This document shows positions 49,238 to 58,056 of a DNA stretch of 64,000 nucleotides, piece after piece. Where the stretch lies: NCBI GenBank assembly GCA_964451935.1, contig CAYVKE010000001.1, positions 1 through 64,000 on the forward strand, in the 5' to 3' direction. A model generated the notes under the pieces. That model was not told the origin of the DNA. It made no database searches and was given only the letters and a program-made list of their open reading frames with translations. The stretch comes from CALFXN01 sp964451935 (GTDB lineage Bacteria; Synergistota; Synergistia; Synergistales; Aminobacteriaceae). Made by a program: the position numbers and the translations under genes. Numbering within the stretch: the stretch's first letter is position 1; each line of letters opens with the position of its first letter.

Positions 49238-50206
49238 ATGGGTTCCGGTTCCAGAGAGTTAAAAATCTTTTCGGGGACGGCGCACCCTGAATTCGCGAGG
49301 CGAATCTGCAGCGAACTCGGAACGGGGCTGGCTTCTGCAAAGCATTTCCGATTCTCTGACGGCGAAATCGGACTTTCCATAGAGGAAAGCGTTCGCGGCG
49401 CGGATGTTTTCGTTGTGCAGCCTCTGTGCAATCCGGTCAATGAAAACATCGTCGAACTTCTGATTATGCTCGATGCGCTTCGAAGAGCATCAGCCTATCG
49501 CATCAACGTCGTAATTCCCTATTTCGGCTACGCGCGACAGGACCGGAAGACGAAAGCGCGCGATCCGATATCGGCGAAACTCATATCAAACCTCATTTCC
49601 TGGAGCGGCGCGCACCGTGTTATTTCCGCCGACCTGCACGCAGGGCAGATTCAGGGCTTTTTCGATATTCCGGTCGATCATCTGACAGGCGTGCCCCTTC
49701 TCGCGACGTATTTCAAGGAAAACCTGTATGACGACCTGAAGGAAAACGGCGTCGTCGTCGTCGCTCCGGACGTCGGCGGGGTCGTTCGCGCGCGACGCTT
49801 CGCGGTTTTTTTGAATGCGGATCTCGCAATCGTCGACAAAAGAAGATCGCATGAGGTGGCGAACCTCTGCGAAGTGATGGACATCATCGGCGACGTTCGC
49901 GGGAAAGTCGCCGTACTTGTCGACGATATCGTGGATACGGCCGGCACGCTGTGCAACGCCGCGGAAGGCCTGAAGGAACGGGGCGCGACCAGAGTGTTCG
50001 CATGTTCGACGCATCCTGTTCTCTCCGGTCCTGCGGTCGAACGGTTAAAAGCGTCCGAGATTGACGAACTGATCGTAACGGATACAATTCGCTTGTCCGA
50101 AGAGAAAAAATTAGATAAAATAATCCAATTGTCCATAGCACCTCTTTTCGCAGAGGCTATTCTCAGGGTTCATAGTGACAGGTCCGTAAGCAGTCTTTTC
50201 GATTGA
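49238..50206 (+). CDS. prs: Ribose-phosphate pyrophosphokinase
   Basis: Makes PRPP for nucleotides, His and Trp. The 322 residues begin LKIFSGTAHPEFA and include the ATP loop PYFGYARQDRK, metal residue region DLHAGQIQGFF and the PRPP loop VAVLVDDIVDTAGTL. AAGGAGGA lies 7 nt before ATG 49238. The segment 50095-50170 near the 3' end has AT-rich, rare-codon use (TTA, ATA, AGG) unlike the rest. glmU-prs-rplY-pth is a classic gene order. Confidence 0.96.
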   Translation: MGSGSRELKIFSGTAHPEFARRICSELGTGLASAKHFRFSDGEIGLSIEESVRGADVFVVQPLCNPVNENIVELLIMLDALRRASAYRINVVIPYFGYARQDRKTKARDPISAKLISNLISWSGAHRVISADLHAGQIQGFFDIPVDHLTGVPLLATYFKENLYDDLKENGVVVVAPDVGGVVRARRFAVFLNADLAIVDKRRSHEVANLCEVMDIIGDVRGKVAVLVDDIVDTAGTLCNAAEGLKERGATRVFACSTHPVLSGPAVERLKASEIDELIVTDTIRLSEEKKLDKIIQLSIAPLFAEAILRVHSDRSVSSLFD

Positions 50207-50242
50207 GGCTGCATTCGAAGAATCGCAAGGAGGAAAAGAAGC

Positions 50243-50908
50243 ATGTCGGGTATTTCGAATATCACCGTGGAACAACGTACGGAAAAGGGAAAAGGCGCAC
50301 GGAGCATGATGCGCGCAGCCGGCTACGTCCCAGGGGTTGTATACGGTCCGGGAATGAAGGAAACGATAGCGATCAAGGTGAAAAGCGCCGTTATCGCACC
50401 CTTTGCGAACTCCGCTCACAAGGAAACGACCCGGTTGAGTGTGGAGCTTCCCGACGGGAAAAAGGAACTGTGTCTCATGCGCGAAGTGCAGCGTGACTGC
50501 ATCAGCGGAAAAATCTTGCATGTCGATTTCATGCAGCTGATGAGTGACAGGAAAATCATGGTTAATGTTCCGGTGGAGCTTGTCGGACGCGAAGCATGCG
50601 TCGGACTGAAGCAAGGCGGCGTCATCGATCAACTTCTCCATGACATTGAAATGGATGTCCTTCCGGGAGAAATCCCGGACGCGATCGTCATCGACGTCAC
50701 GAACTTGGAACTGGAAAAGAGCATTCATGTGCGGGATCTCACATTCCCGCCCAGCGCCGAACTCAAGATGCATACCGAAGAAATCGTAGTAACGGTCATT
50801 ACTCCGAGAGCCGCTATCGAAGAGGCCGCCGAACTTGTCGAAGAGGAACCCAAGGAAGTAGAAGTTCTTGCGAAGGGGAAGGCGAAATCCGGAGAGGAAG
50901 AAGAGTAG
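50243..50908 (+). CDS. rplY: 50S ribosomal protein L25 (CTC form)
   Basis: 5S-rRNA-binding ribosomal protein of the long general stress protein CTC type. The 221 residues comprise the L25 domain (about 4-92; RTEKGKGARSMMRAAGYVPGVVYG) and the beta-rich TL5/CTC C-terminal domain (about 98-185), followed by an acidic tail ending EEEE. AAGGAGG precedes ATG 50243. It lies between prs and pth. Confidence 0.95.
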   Translation: MSGISNITVEQRTEKGKGARSMMRAAGYVPGVVYGPGMKETIAIKVKSAVIAPFANSAHKETTRLSVELPDGKKELCLMREVQRDCISGKILHVDFMQLMSDRKIMVNVPVELVGREACVGLKQGGVIDQLLHDIEMDVLPGEIPDAIVIDVTNLELEKSIHVRDLTFPPSAELKMHTEEIVVTVITPRAAIEEAAELVEEEPKEVEVLAKGKAKSGEEEE

Positions 50909-50914
50909 CACGGG

Positions 50915-51484
50915 GTGAAGATTCTTGCCGGGCTTGGTAATCCCGGTTATGAATACGCCTTGACCCGACATAATGTCGGATGGATGGTTATCGACCAGAT
51001 CGTCGAACAGTCTCGTCTGGGGATTCCCAAAGACGTTTTCTCCTCGATGGCTTGGGGGCCTTGTCTTATTGAAGGGCAAAGATGCCTTCTCCTGAAGCCG
51101 TTGACATTCATGAATCTCAGCGGCAGAGCGGTAGGGGAAGCTGCCCGCTATTATGACTGTCCGCCGGACGATGTCCTGACAATCTGCGATGACGTGGCCC
51201 TGCCCTTTGGAACGTTGCGTCTTCGCGCCAAAGGCTCGTCAGGAGGTCAGAAAGGACTCGAGTCGGTGCTGGGAGCCTTGCGGACGCTTGATGCGCCCCG
51301 TCTTCGCATCGGCGTCGGGGCGCAACCGGAAGGAAGAGACCGGGCTTCGTGGGTTCTCGGGGTATTCGACCGGGATCAGCGGAAAGATCTGCCCGAAGTG
51401 ATTCAACGGGCTGCGGACGGATGTCTGGCATGGCTGCGAACGGACATACAAAAGGCTATGTCTTTTGTAAACGTTCCGTTTTAA
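50915..51484 (+). CDS. pth: Peptidyl-tRNA hydrolase
   Basis: Recycles prematurely released peptidyl-tRNA. The 189 residues show GLGNPGYEYALTRHNVGW with the catalytic His (H20 region), LKPLTFMNLSGRAV and DDVALPFGTLRLRAKGSSGGQKGLESV, all Pth1 signatures. The GTG at 50915 gives the conserved start KILAGLGNPG. The G-rich segment before it may serve as the ribosome site. A hairpin follows before mfd. Confidence 0.95.
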   Translation: MKILAGLGNPGYEYALTRHNVGWMVIDQIVEQSRLGIPKDVFSSMAWGPCLIEGQRCLLLKPLTFMNLSGRAVGEAARYYDCPPDDVLTICDDVALPFGTLRLRAKGSSGGQKGLESVLGALRTLDAPRLRIGVGAQPEGRDRASWVLGVFDRDQRKDLPEVIQRAADGCLAWLRTDIQKAMSFVNVPF

Positions 51485-51523
51485 CGAAGGGATACCGAAC
51501 AATACATCTTGGAATTCCTTTTG

Positions 51524-51550
51524 AGTGGCGGTCATTTGACCGCCACTTTT
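51524..51550 (+). terminator. Terminator-like hairpin between pth and mfd
   Basis: Perfect 11-bp stem AGTGGCGGTCA / TGACCGCCACT with a 2-nt apparent loop, followed by only TTT(T). It may be a weak terminator separating pth from mfd. Confidence 0.65.
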
Positions 51551-51580
51551 GACATGAAGAAGCAGGCAAGGGAGAAACGA

Positions 51581-54500
51581 ATGACCGGAAGAGGCATCTA
51601 TTCTTCATTAAGAGACGTCGAACCCGAAAAGTGGGCGCGCGGTGCGATTCTCCACCTTTCTCCCGATGGGAGCGCCCGCTCGTGGCTTTTTCGGGACATG
51701 GACAGGCGATCGCTCGTAGTACTTCCCGACGTTCGACAGGTGGAGGAGTTTTCGACGAACTGGACGGGACTCTTCGGAACTTCGCCCGTCACACTCTCGG
51801 AACTCCCTCTTGATACGCAGTCCCTGCGCAACACCGCGCTGGGCGTCTATCGCGGAGAGGAATACCGACGATGGATGAATGACGGAGGCGTCTTGGCAAG
51901 CAGTCCCGGGGCTCTTCTCGCCCCGTTGATTTTCGGCGGCGGAACGCTCGAATTGCCCGGAAAGGCCGGGACGGACAGAAGCACGCTTCTCGACTGGCTG
52001 CAAAAGCGGGGGTATGAGCGCGTCGATCTTGTCTGGGCGCCGGGGCAATATGCTCCGCGCGGGGTCATCGTCGATCTCTATGACCCCGCATATGCGCTCC
52101 CGCTTCGTTTTGAGTTCTTCGACGAAGACATCGAATCGATTCGTTCCTTTCATCCGGACACGCAAAAAAGCGTTGCGCCGCTTGATTCGATCGTCATACA
52201 CGGTCTTGACGCGGAGCGATCTCTGTCGTGTCTTTCGCTTCTCCCAAAGGATTGTCACGTCGTTCTCTTCGAGCCGCCATCGATTGAAAACCAGGCGGAG
52301 CGGTATCGCTGGCTCTGGGAGGATATTCGCGACTCGGCAGGTGCGCCCCCGCTTCCCGACTGGAATTCGATTTTGATCGGTCTTGCCGGATATCCGCGGT
52401 TGCGCGTGACGAAAAAGGCCGAAAACGTAGACGGGAAGTTTGTGGAAGAGGGCATTCCCGTATTCCGCGGGGATATCGAGAAAGCGAAATGGAGTATTCA
52501 TGTCTGGAGGAACCAGGGGTATTCCGTTACGCTCGTTACGTCGTCCCCGACGCTGTTCGAAGGTGTCAATGCGTCCGCATCCTCGAAAATGGATTTTGTC
52601 CTCCGCAGAGGCGCGCTGACGGAGGGCTTTATTGATTCCTCCGAAGCCTGCGTCTGGCTCTCGGACAAGGAATTGACGGGGCGCGTGGACGTCCTCGCTT
52701 CAAAAGCGTGGTCCAACCAGCCGGTGGAGTGGAAGGATTCACTTTCCGCCGGACAACTTGTCGTTCATGAAGAATACGGCGTCGCCGTTTTTCGCGGCAC
52801 GGAGACGATACGTACATCCAGCGGGAATATGGACGCAATTATCCTTGAGTTTGCAGGCGGAGAACGTCTCCTCGTCCCGTTTATGCAGATGTATTCCGTT
52901 ACGCCGATGCAGATTCACGAAGGAGAAGAAATTCCGCTCGATTCGCTGCGGGGCGTCCGTTGGAAAAAAGCTCTCAAGAAGACCAAGGAACGTGCGGAAC
53001 ATGAAGCCCGCGAACTTCTAACATTGTACGCGCAACGCGAGTTGTGCAAGGGGGAACAGTTCCCTCCTCCTACGGAGCTGTACCATGCGTTTGTTGATGC
53101 TTTCCCGTATGTTGAAACGAAGGATCAGCTCCGCGCGATCGACGATGTCCTCGCCGATCTTGAGAATCCCGTTCCGATGGATCGACTTATTGTCGGGGAT
53201 GTCGGATTCGGAAAGACCGAGGTCGCAATACGCGCGGCCTTTCGCGCGGTCGAGGCCGGGAAACAGGTTGCGGTTCTCGTCCCGACGACAATCCTCGCAC
53301 AACAGCACTATATCTCATTTCAGACACGCATGGCCGGATTCCCCGTGCGTATTGCGACGCTTTCCCGATTTGTCCCCGCATCGCAGCAAGGGGACATCCT
53401 TGACGCGGCTCGTCGCGGAGAGGTGGACATCGTCATCGGGACGCAGCGATTGCTGCAGAAGGATGTCGCATTCAAGAATCTGGGTCTTCTCGTTATCGAT
53501 GAAGAACACCGATTCGGCGTCATGCACAAGGAACGGCTTAAAAACGCCCGCAAGGACATCAACGTCCTGACGCTCAGCGCGACGCCGATTCCGCGAACCC
53601 TCTCGATGTCTCTCCGGGGAATCCGCGACATCTCCACCATCAACACGCCTCCGCACAGAAGACGCCCGGTTCTGACCGTCACGACTCCATGGAAGAACGA
53701 GACGATGGTGCGCGCCGTGAAAAGGGAGCTGAGTCGCGGCGGGCAGGTTTTTTTCGTCGTGAACAGGATATCGCGGATCGAAGAAAGGAAGCGATATCTC
53801 GAAAGCGTTTTTCCGGAAGCGAAGACGGTCGTTGCGCACGGCCAGATGGCGGAACGGGAACTGGAGCAGACAATGTCGGATTTTTATAACGGCGCGTACG
53901 ATATACTGTTATGTACGACCATTATAGAGAGCGGCCTCGATGTCGCGCGGGCGAATACGCTGATTATCGACGACGCCCAAGAGCTGGGGCTTGCGCAGAT
54001 GTACCAGTTGCGAGGTCGTATCGGCAGACGAGAGCAGGAGGCCTACGCTTTTTTCTTCTATCCGGAACACGCGCTATTGCGTCAGGAGACAACCGAACGC
54101 CTGGAGGCGATCGCCAGTTTTTCTGAGATCGGCGCCGGCTTCGGATTGGCCCGGCAGGATCTGGAAATCCGCGGCGGCGGCGATATCCTGGGGACATCGC
54201 AACACGGGAAGCATGACAGGTCGGGATTTCAGTTCTATATGAAGACGTTGGAAGAAGAGATTGCGCGGCTTCGGGGAGAGGATAAAAAGTATATCCGTAT
54301 TGATGCGGATCTTCCTGCGGGGATCCCCTCCTCGTATATTCCGCAGGAAAGCGTGCGGATAACATTGTTCCGAAGGTTTCTGAAAGAGGATGACCCGAAG
54401 GAATTTCGTGTGCTGCTCGATGAAATCGTCGACCGTTTTGGGCCTGTTCCCGAAGAACTTCGCGCGCTATGGGGAATGACCCTGATTCGCAATGCAGGCG

Positions 54501-54715
54501 CTCGTGCAGGAATCGACGCCTTCCGGGTGACGAAAAAGGAATCGGTGCTGACGGGACATTCGTCGACAGTCTTCTCATTACTCCGGATAAAAAAACGGTG
54601 GATCGTTCTTGAGGACAAAGCTGTCGGGCCCGGCGGCGCTTCGGCGATCGCGGATGTCGTGGAAGCGCTTTGTTCAAACCCGACGTCGGGTAGAGTTGCT
54701 GCGATAGGAGAATGA
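51581..54715 (+). CDS. mfd: Transcription-repair coupling factor Mfd
   Basis: Removes RNA polymerase stalled at lesions and recruits UvrA. The 1044 residues comprise an N-terminal UvrB-homology region (about 1-330), an RNA-polymerase-interacting CarD-like domain near 385-450 (LVVHEEYGVAVFRG), and SF2 helicase motifs (Walker A GDVGFGKTEVAI, DEEHRFGV). A TRG region and a C-terminal D7 domain follow. ATG 51581 with GGGAG 7 nt upstream is preferred to ATG 51554, which lacks a site. It is slightly shorter than E. coli Mfd (1148). Confidence 0.95.
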   Translation: MTGRGIYSSLRDVEPEKWARGAILHLSPDGSARSWLFRDMDRRSLVVLPDVRQVEEFSTNWTGLFGTSPVTLSELPLDTQSLRNTALGVYRGEEYRRWMNDGGVLASSPGALLAPLIFGGGTLELPGKAGTDRSTLLDWLQKRGYERVDLVWAPGQYAPRGVIVDLYDPAYALPLRFEFFDEDIESIRSFHPDTQKSVAPLDSIVIHGLDAERSLSCLSLLPKDCHVVLFEPPSIENQAERYRWLWEDIRDSAGAPPLPDWNSILIGLAGYPRLRVTKKAENVDGKFVEEGIPVFRGDIEKAKWSIHVWRNQGYSVTLVTSSPTLFEGVNASASSKMDFVLRRGALTEGFIDSSEACVWLSDKELTGRVDVLASKAWSNQPVEWKDSLSAGQLVVHEEYGVAVFRGTETIRTSSGNMDAIILEFAGGERLLVPFMQMYSVTPMQIHEGEEIPLDSLRGVRWKKALKKTKERAEHEARELLTLYAQRELCKGEQFPPPTELYHAFVDAFPYVETKDQLRAIDDVLADLENPVPMDRLIVGDVGFGKTEVAIRAAFRAVEAGKQVAVLVPTTILAQQHYISFQTRMAGFPVRIATLSRFVPASQQGDILDAARRGEVDIVIGTQRLLQKDVAFKNLGLLVIDEEHRFGVMHKERLKNARKDINVLTLSATPIPRTLSMSLRGIRDISTINTPPHRRRPVLTVTTPWKNETMVRAVKRELSRGGQVFFVVNRISRIEERKRYLESVFPEAKTVVAHGQMAERELEQTMSDFYNGAYDILLCTTIIESGLDVARANTLIIDDAQELGLAQMYQLRGRIGRREQEAYAFFFYPEHALLRQETTERLEAIASFSEIGAGFGLARQDLEIRGGGDILGTSQHGKHDRSGFQFYMKTLEEEIARLRGEDKKYIRIDADLPAGIPSSYIPQESVRITLFRRFLKEDDPKEFRVLLDEIVDRFGPVPEELRALWGMTLIRNAGARAGIDAFRVTKKESVLTGHSSTVFSLLRIKKRWIVLEDKAVGPGGASAIADVVEALCSNPTSGRVAAIGE

Positions 54716-54719
54716 TGCC

Positions 54720-55559
54720 ATGAAAACAGAACTGTATGGAGACGCTTTCGACGAACTGTTCCGGATCATGCGACGCTTGCGGGCTCCCGGGGGATGCCCG
54801 TGGGATCGGAAGCAAACTCTCGAAAGCCTGAGAGCGTACATTGTGGAAGAAGCGTACGAATTGGTTGACGCGATCGGAGACGGCGAAAAGGAAGAAATAT
54901 GCGAGGAAGCAGGAGATCTTCTTCTTCAGGTGATTTTCATCGCATGCATCGCCGAGGAAACGGATTCTTTTCAGATGAGCGACATTTTTCGCGCACTCTC
55001 GTCAAAACTCATCAGGAGGCATCCGCACGTATTTCCCCAGAGTCGATCGTTCGACGGGGCTGAGACCAAAAAGGTCGAAACGAGCGAAGATGTTCTTGTT
55101 GCGTGGGAACAGATCAAAACGGAAGAAAAGAAGCGGCGGAAATCGGATGCGTCGATCCTTGCCGGAGTTCCTTCAAGCCTTCCTCCACTTGCGAGAGCTT
55201 TTCGGATACAATCGAAGGCGGCTCATGTCGGCTTCGACTGGCCGCAGGGAGATATATCGCCGCTTTTCGGGAAGGTTCGCGAAGAGGTTGACGAAATCAG
55301 GAGCGCCATAGAGGAAAAAGATGAAACGAGAGTCGAGGAAGAGGTTGGGGATCTTCTTTTCGCGGTTGTTAATCTCGCGCGACATCTTGATGTCAATCCT
55401 GAATCCGCATTGCAGCGCGCAAACAGAAAATTCTCCGATCGATTCCGCAAGGTGGAAGAACTCGTGGCCGAATCGGGCGAACAATGGGAAGAACATAGCC
55501 TTGAACGCCTGGATTCTTTCTGGGAGCTGGCGAAAGGCAGCGAGGGACGAAAGGCATGA
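54720..55559 (+). CDS. mazG: Nucleoside triphosphate pyrophosphohydrolase MazG
   Basis: Hydrolyses NTPs/dNTPs to monophosphates, cleaning aberrant nucleotides. The 279-residue length fits the two-domain MazG: the first MazG helix bundle (CPWDRKQTLESLRAYIVEEAYELVDAI...EEAGDLLLQVIF) and a second (VREEVDEIRSAIEEKD...EEEVGDLLFAVVNLARHL). EExxE metal motifs are intact in both. It begins 4 nt after mfd and overlaps the carboxyltransferase gene by 4 nt. Confidence 0.94.
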   Translation: MKTELYGDAFDELFRIMRRLRAPGGCPWDRKQTLESLRAYIVEEAYELVDAIGDGEKEEICEEAGDLLLQVIFIACIAEETDSFQMSDIFRALSSKLIRRHPHVFPQSRSFDGAETKKVETSEDVLVAWEQIKTEEKKRRKSDASILAGVPSSLPPLARAFRIQSKAAHVGFDWPQGDISPLFGKVREEVDEIRSAIEEKDETRVEEEVGDLLFAVVNLARHLDVNPESALQRANRKFSDRFRKVEELVAESGEQWEEHSLERLDSFWELAKGSEGRKA

Positions 55560-57025
55560 CGAAACCGGTCGAAAAAAATGAAGCGGAGGTCGAGAGAATG
55601 CAGATGAACGAAAAGCAAGGTATGCCTGTGTCAGCGAGAACTGTCGGTATTACCGAAACGGTGCTCCGCGATGCGCACCAATCCCGTATGGCGACACGCA
55701 TGCGTCTGGAAGAGATGCTCCCTGTCACCGAAATCATGGACGAGGTCGGATATCACTCGCTTGAAGTCTGGGGCGGGGCGACGTTCGATACATGCATGCG
55801 TTTTCTCGACGAAGATCCGTGGGATCGGTTGCGTGTCATCCGGAAGCATTTCAAGAAGACGAAACTCCAGATGCTTCTTCGCGGACAGAACGTCGTCGGG
55901 TACCGAAACTATGCGGACGACACCGTGCGGGAGTTCGTGAAGCGAGCGGTCGGCAACGGTCTGGATATCATACGGATATTCGATGCGCTCAACGATCTGC
56001 GGAATCTCGAAGTTGCGGCGGATCAGGTGAAAAAGGAGGGGGCGCATCTTCAGCTCTCCATCTCGTACACGCTTTCGCCTGTGGATACGCTGGACAAGTT
56101 CGCACAACTCGCCGCGGATATGAAGTCCATGGGGGCCGACTCTATTTGCGTGAAGGACATGGCGGGCCTCATCAGTCCCATCGACGCGGCGGCTCTTGTT
56201 CGGGCCATCAAGACGAAAACGGGCCTGCCCGTGCAGCTTCACACGCACTACACCAGCGGAATGGGATCGATGGCGTATTTTGCGGCCATCGAAGCCGGAG
56301 CGGATGTCATCGATTGCGCCATATCACCTTTTTCGATGGGAACGAGCCAGCCTCCCACGGAATCGATGGTGGCCGCATTGCAGCGTTCTCCGTACGACAC
56401 AAAAATCGAACTCGAAAGGCTCGTTCCCATTGCGGAGCACTTCCTGAAGGTTCGTGAGAAGCATGCCGATATTTTTGTCCAGCTCGCGGGCGTGGATATC
56501 AATGTCCTCCTCTATCAGATCCCCGGAGGAATGTATTCCAATCTCGTCAACCAACTCAAAGAGCAGAACGCCCTCGGCAAACTCGGAGCTGTTTTGAAGG
56601 AAGTTCCGAAAGTGCGCAAGGAGATGGGATACCCGCCTCTCGTCACGCCGACGAGTCAGATCGTCGGGACGCAGGCGACGCTCAATGTCCTTACGGGAGA
56701 ACGATGGAAGATCGTGCCGAAGGAAGTCAAGAACTACTTCCTCGGCTTTTACGGAAAGCCGCCCGCGGACGTCGACCCGGACATAGCGAAGAAAGTCATC
56801 GGAAATGAAGATGTCATCACGTGCCGTCCCGGCGAAAAAATAGCGCCGGAGCTTGCGGATGCGGCAAAGACTATCGCCCCCTGGATTCTTCAGCCGGAGG
56901 ATGTGTTGAGCTACGTGCTCTTCCCGGCTATCGCAAAGGACTTCCTCATGAAAAAGTACGCGAAAGTCACGCAGCGTGATATCGGCCTTCAACCGACGTC
57001 CGACGAATCGGCGTACCCGGTGTAG
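55556..57025 (+). CDS. Biotin-dependent carboxyltransferase-type subunit (OadA/PycB-like, no biotin domain)
   Basis: 489 residues. The DRE-TIM-barrel carboxyltransferase domain spans about 25-300: ETVLRDAHQSRMATRM, GLDIIRIFDALND, GADSICVKDMAGL with the reactive Lys, and HTHYTSGM. The conserved PYC_OADA domain follows to about 470. There is no C-terminal biotinyl-lysine (MKM) motif, so it needs a separate biotin carrier, as in two- or three-subunit oxaloacetate decarboxylases or pyruvate carboxylases. The partner is not in the window. ATG 55556 overlaps mazG; in-frame ATG 55598 is an alternative. Confidence 0.88.
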   Translation: MTKPVEKNEAEVERMQMNEKQGMPVSARTVGITETVLRDAHQSRMATRMRLEEMLPVTEIMDEVGYHSLEVWGGATFDTCMRFLDEDPWDRLRVIRKHFKKTKLQMLLRGQNVVGYRNYADDTVREFVKRAVGNGLDIIRIFDALNDLRNLEVAADQVKKEGAHLQLSISYTLSPVDTLDKFAQLAADMKSMGADSICVKDMAGLISPIDAAALVRAIKTKTGLPVQLHTHYTSGMGSMAYFAAIEAGADVIDCAISPFSMGTSQPPTESMVAALQRSPYDTKIELERLVPIAEHFLKVREKHADIFVQLAGVDINVLLYQIPGGMYSNLVNQLKEQNALGKLGAVLKEVPKVRKEMGYPPLVTPTSQIVGTQATLNVLTGERWKIVPKEVKNYFLGFYGKPPADVDPDIAKKVIGNEDVITCRPGEKIAPELADAAKTIAPWILQPEDVLSYVLFPAIAKDFLMKKYAKVTQRDIGLQPTSDESAYPV

Positions 57026-57039
57026 GCAGAGGAGCCGGG

Positions 57040-58056
57040 ATGGAAAACGAGCAACGGTCCGCTCTCCCTGAAGAAAAGAAAGATCCTTCGTCTTCGGCGG
57101 CTCTCGTTTTCGCCGACGACGAGACGATGTCGCGCCTTACCGGAAGCAACGACGAGAATTTGCGAATTGTTGAGCAAAACTTTCCGGTCAGACTCATAGC
57201 GAGAGGGAACCGTATCCTTGTGTGCGGAGAAGACGAAACGAGCATCGACACGACGACGCTTCTGCTCGAGCAGCTTCACAAACTCGCGCGAAAGGGACAC
57301 AGAATACACACGGCGGATATCAAATACGCCATTGGAATGATCGCACAGAACGGCGCGGTCGACCTTTCTCCGATCTACACGGACGTGGTATGTACGACCG
57401 CCCGCGGAAAGCCTGTTCGTCCGAGGACGGCCGGACAGAAGGAATATATCGACGCCATGCGCGGCAACGATATCGTGTTCGGCATCGGCCCCGCAGGGAC
57501 GGGAAAAACGTATCTCGCCGTTTGTCAGGCGGTCTCGTTGCTCAAATCGTCGGCGATAAGCCGGATTGTCCTTGTACGCCCGGCCGTCGAAGCGGGAGAA
57601 AGCCTCGGCTTTCTCCCCGGCGATCTTCGAGAGAAGGTGGAACCGTATTTGCGTCCTCTCTACGATGCGTTTTACGATCTCTTTTCTCCCGAACGTTTTC
57701 TTCGGTATGTCGAAAAGAATGTGATCGAGATCGCTCCGTTGGCTTATATGAGAGGCAGGACTCTGAACGACAGCTTCATCATTCTGGATGAAGCGCAGAA
57801 CACGACGCCCGAGCAGATGAAAATGTTTCTGACACGACTTGGATTCGGATCGAAAGCGGTTGTGACCGGAGACGTGACGCAGGTGGATCTCCCGTCCGGG
57901 AAAGTATCGGGGCTTAAGCAGATACGACCGATACTTGAGGGAATTGAAGGCATTTCGTTCAATTACCTCACGCATAACGATGTGGTTCGGCACGAAATCG
58001 TCCAGAAGGTCGTGCAGGCATATGAACGATATGAGAAGCGAATTTCGGAAGGATAG
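57040..58056 (+). CDS. phoH: PhoH-family ATPase
   Basis: 338-residue PhoH-like ATPase/putative RNA helicase, often linked with ybeY and era in RNA metabolism. Walker A is GPAGTGKTYLA near 150-160, followed by LVRPAVEAGESLGFLPGD and Walker B FIILDEAQNTTPEQMKM. The N-terminal ~120 residues form the usual KH-like extension. ATG 57040 has GAGGAGCCGGG upstream. It overlaps pgpH by 35 nt. Confidence 0.94.
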   Translation: MENEQRSALPEEKKDPSSSAALVFADDETMSRLTGSNDENLRIVEQNFPVRLIARGNRILVCGEDETSIDTTTLLLEQLHKLARKGHRIHTADIKYAIGMIAQNGAVDLSPIYTDVVCTTARGKPVRPRTAGQKEYIDAMRGNDIVFGIGPAGTGKTYLAVCQAVSLLKSSAISRIVLVRPAVEAGESLGFLPGDLREKVEPYLRPLYDAFYDLFSPERFLRYVEKNVIEIAPLAYMRGRTLNDSFIILDEAQNTTPEQMKMFLTRLGFGSKAVVTGDVTQVDLPSGKVSGLKQIRPILEGIEGISFNYLTHNDVVRHEIVQKVVQAYERYEKRISEG

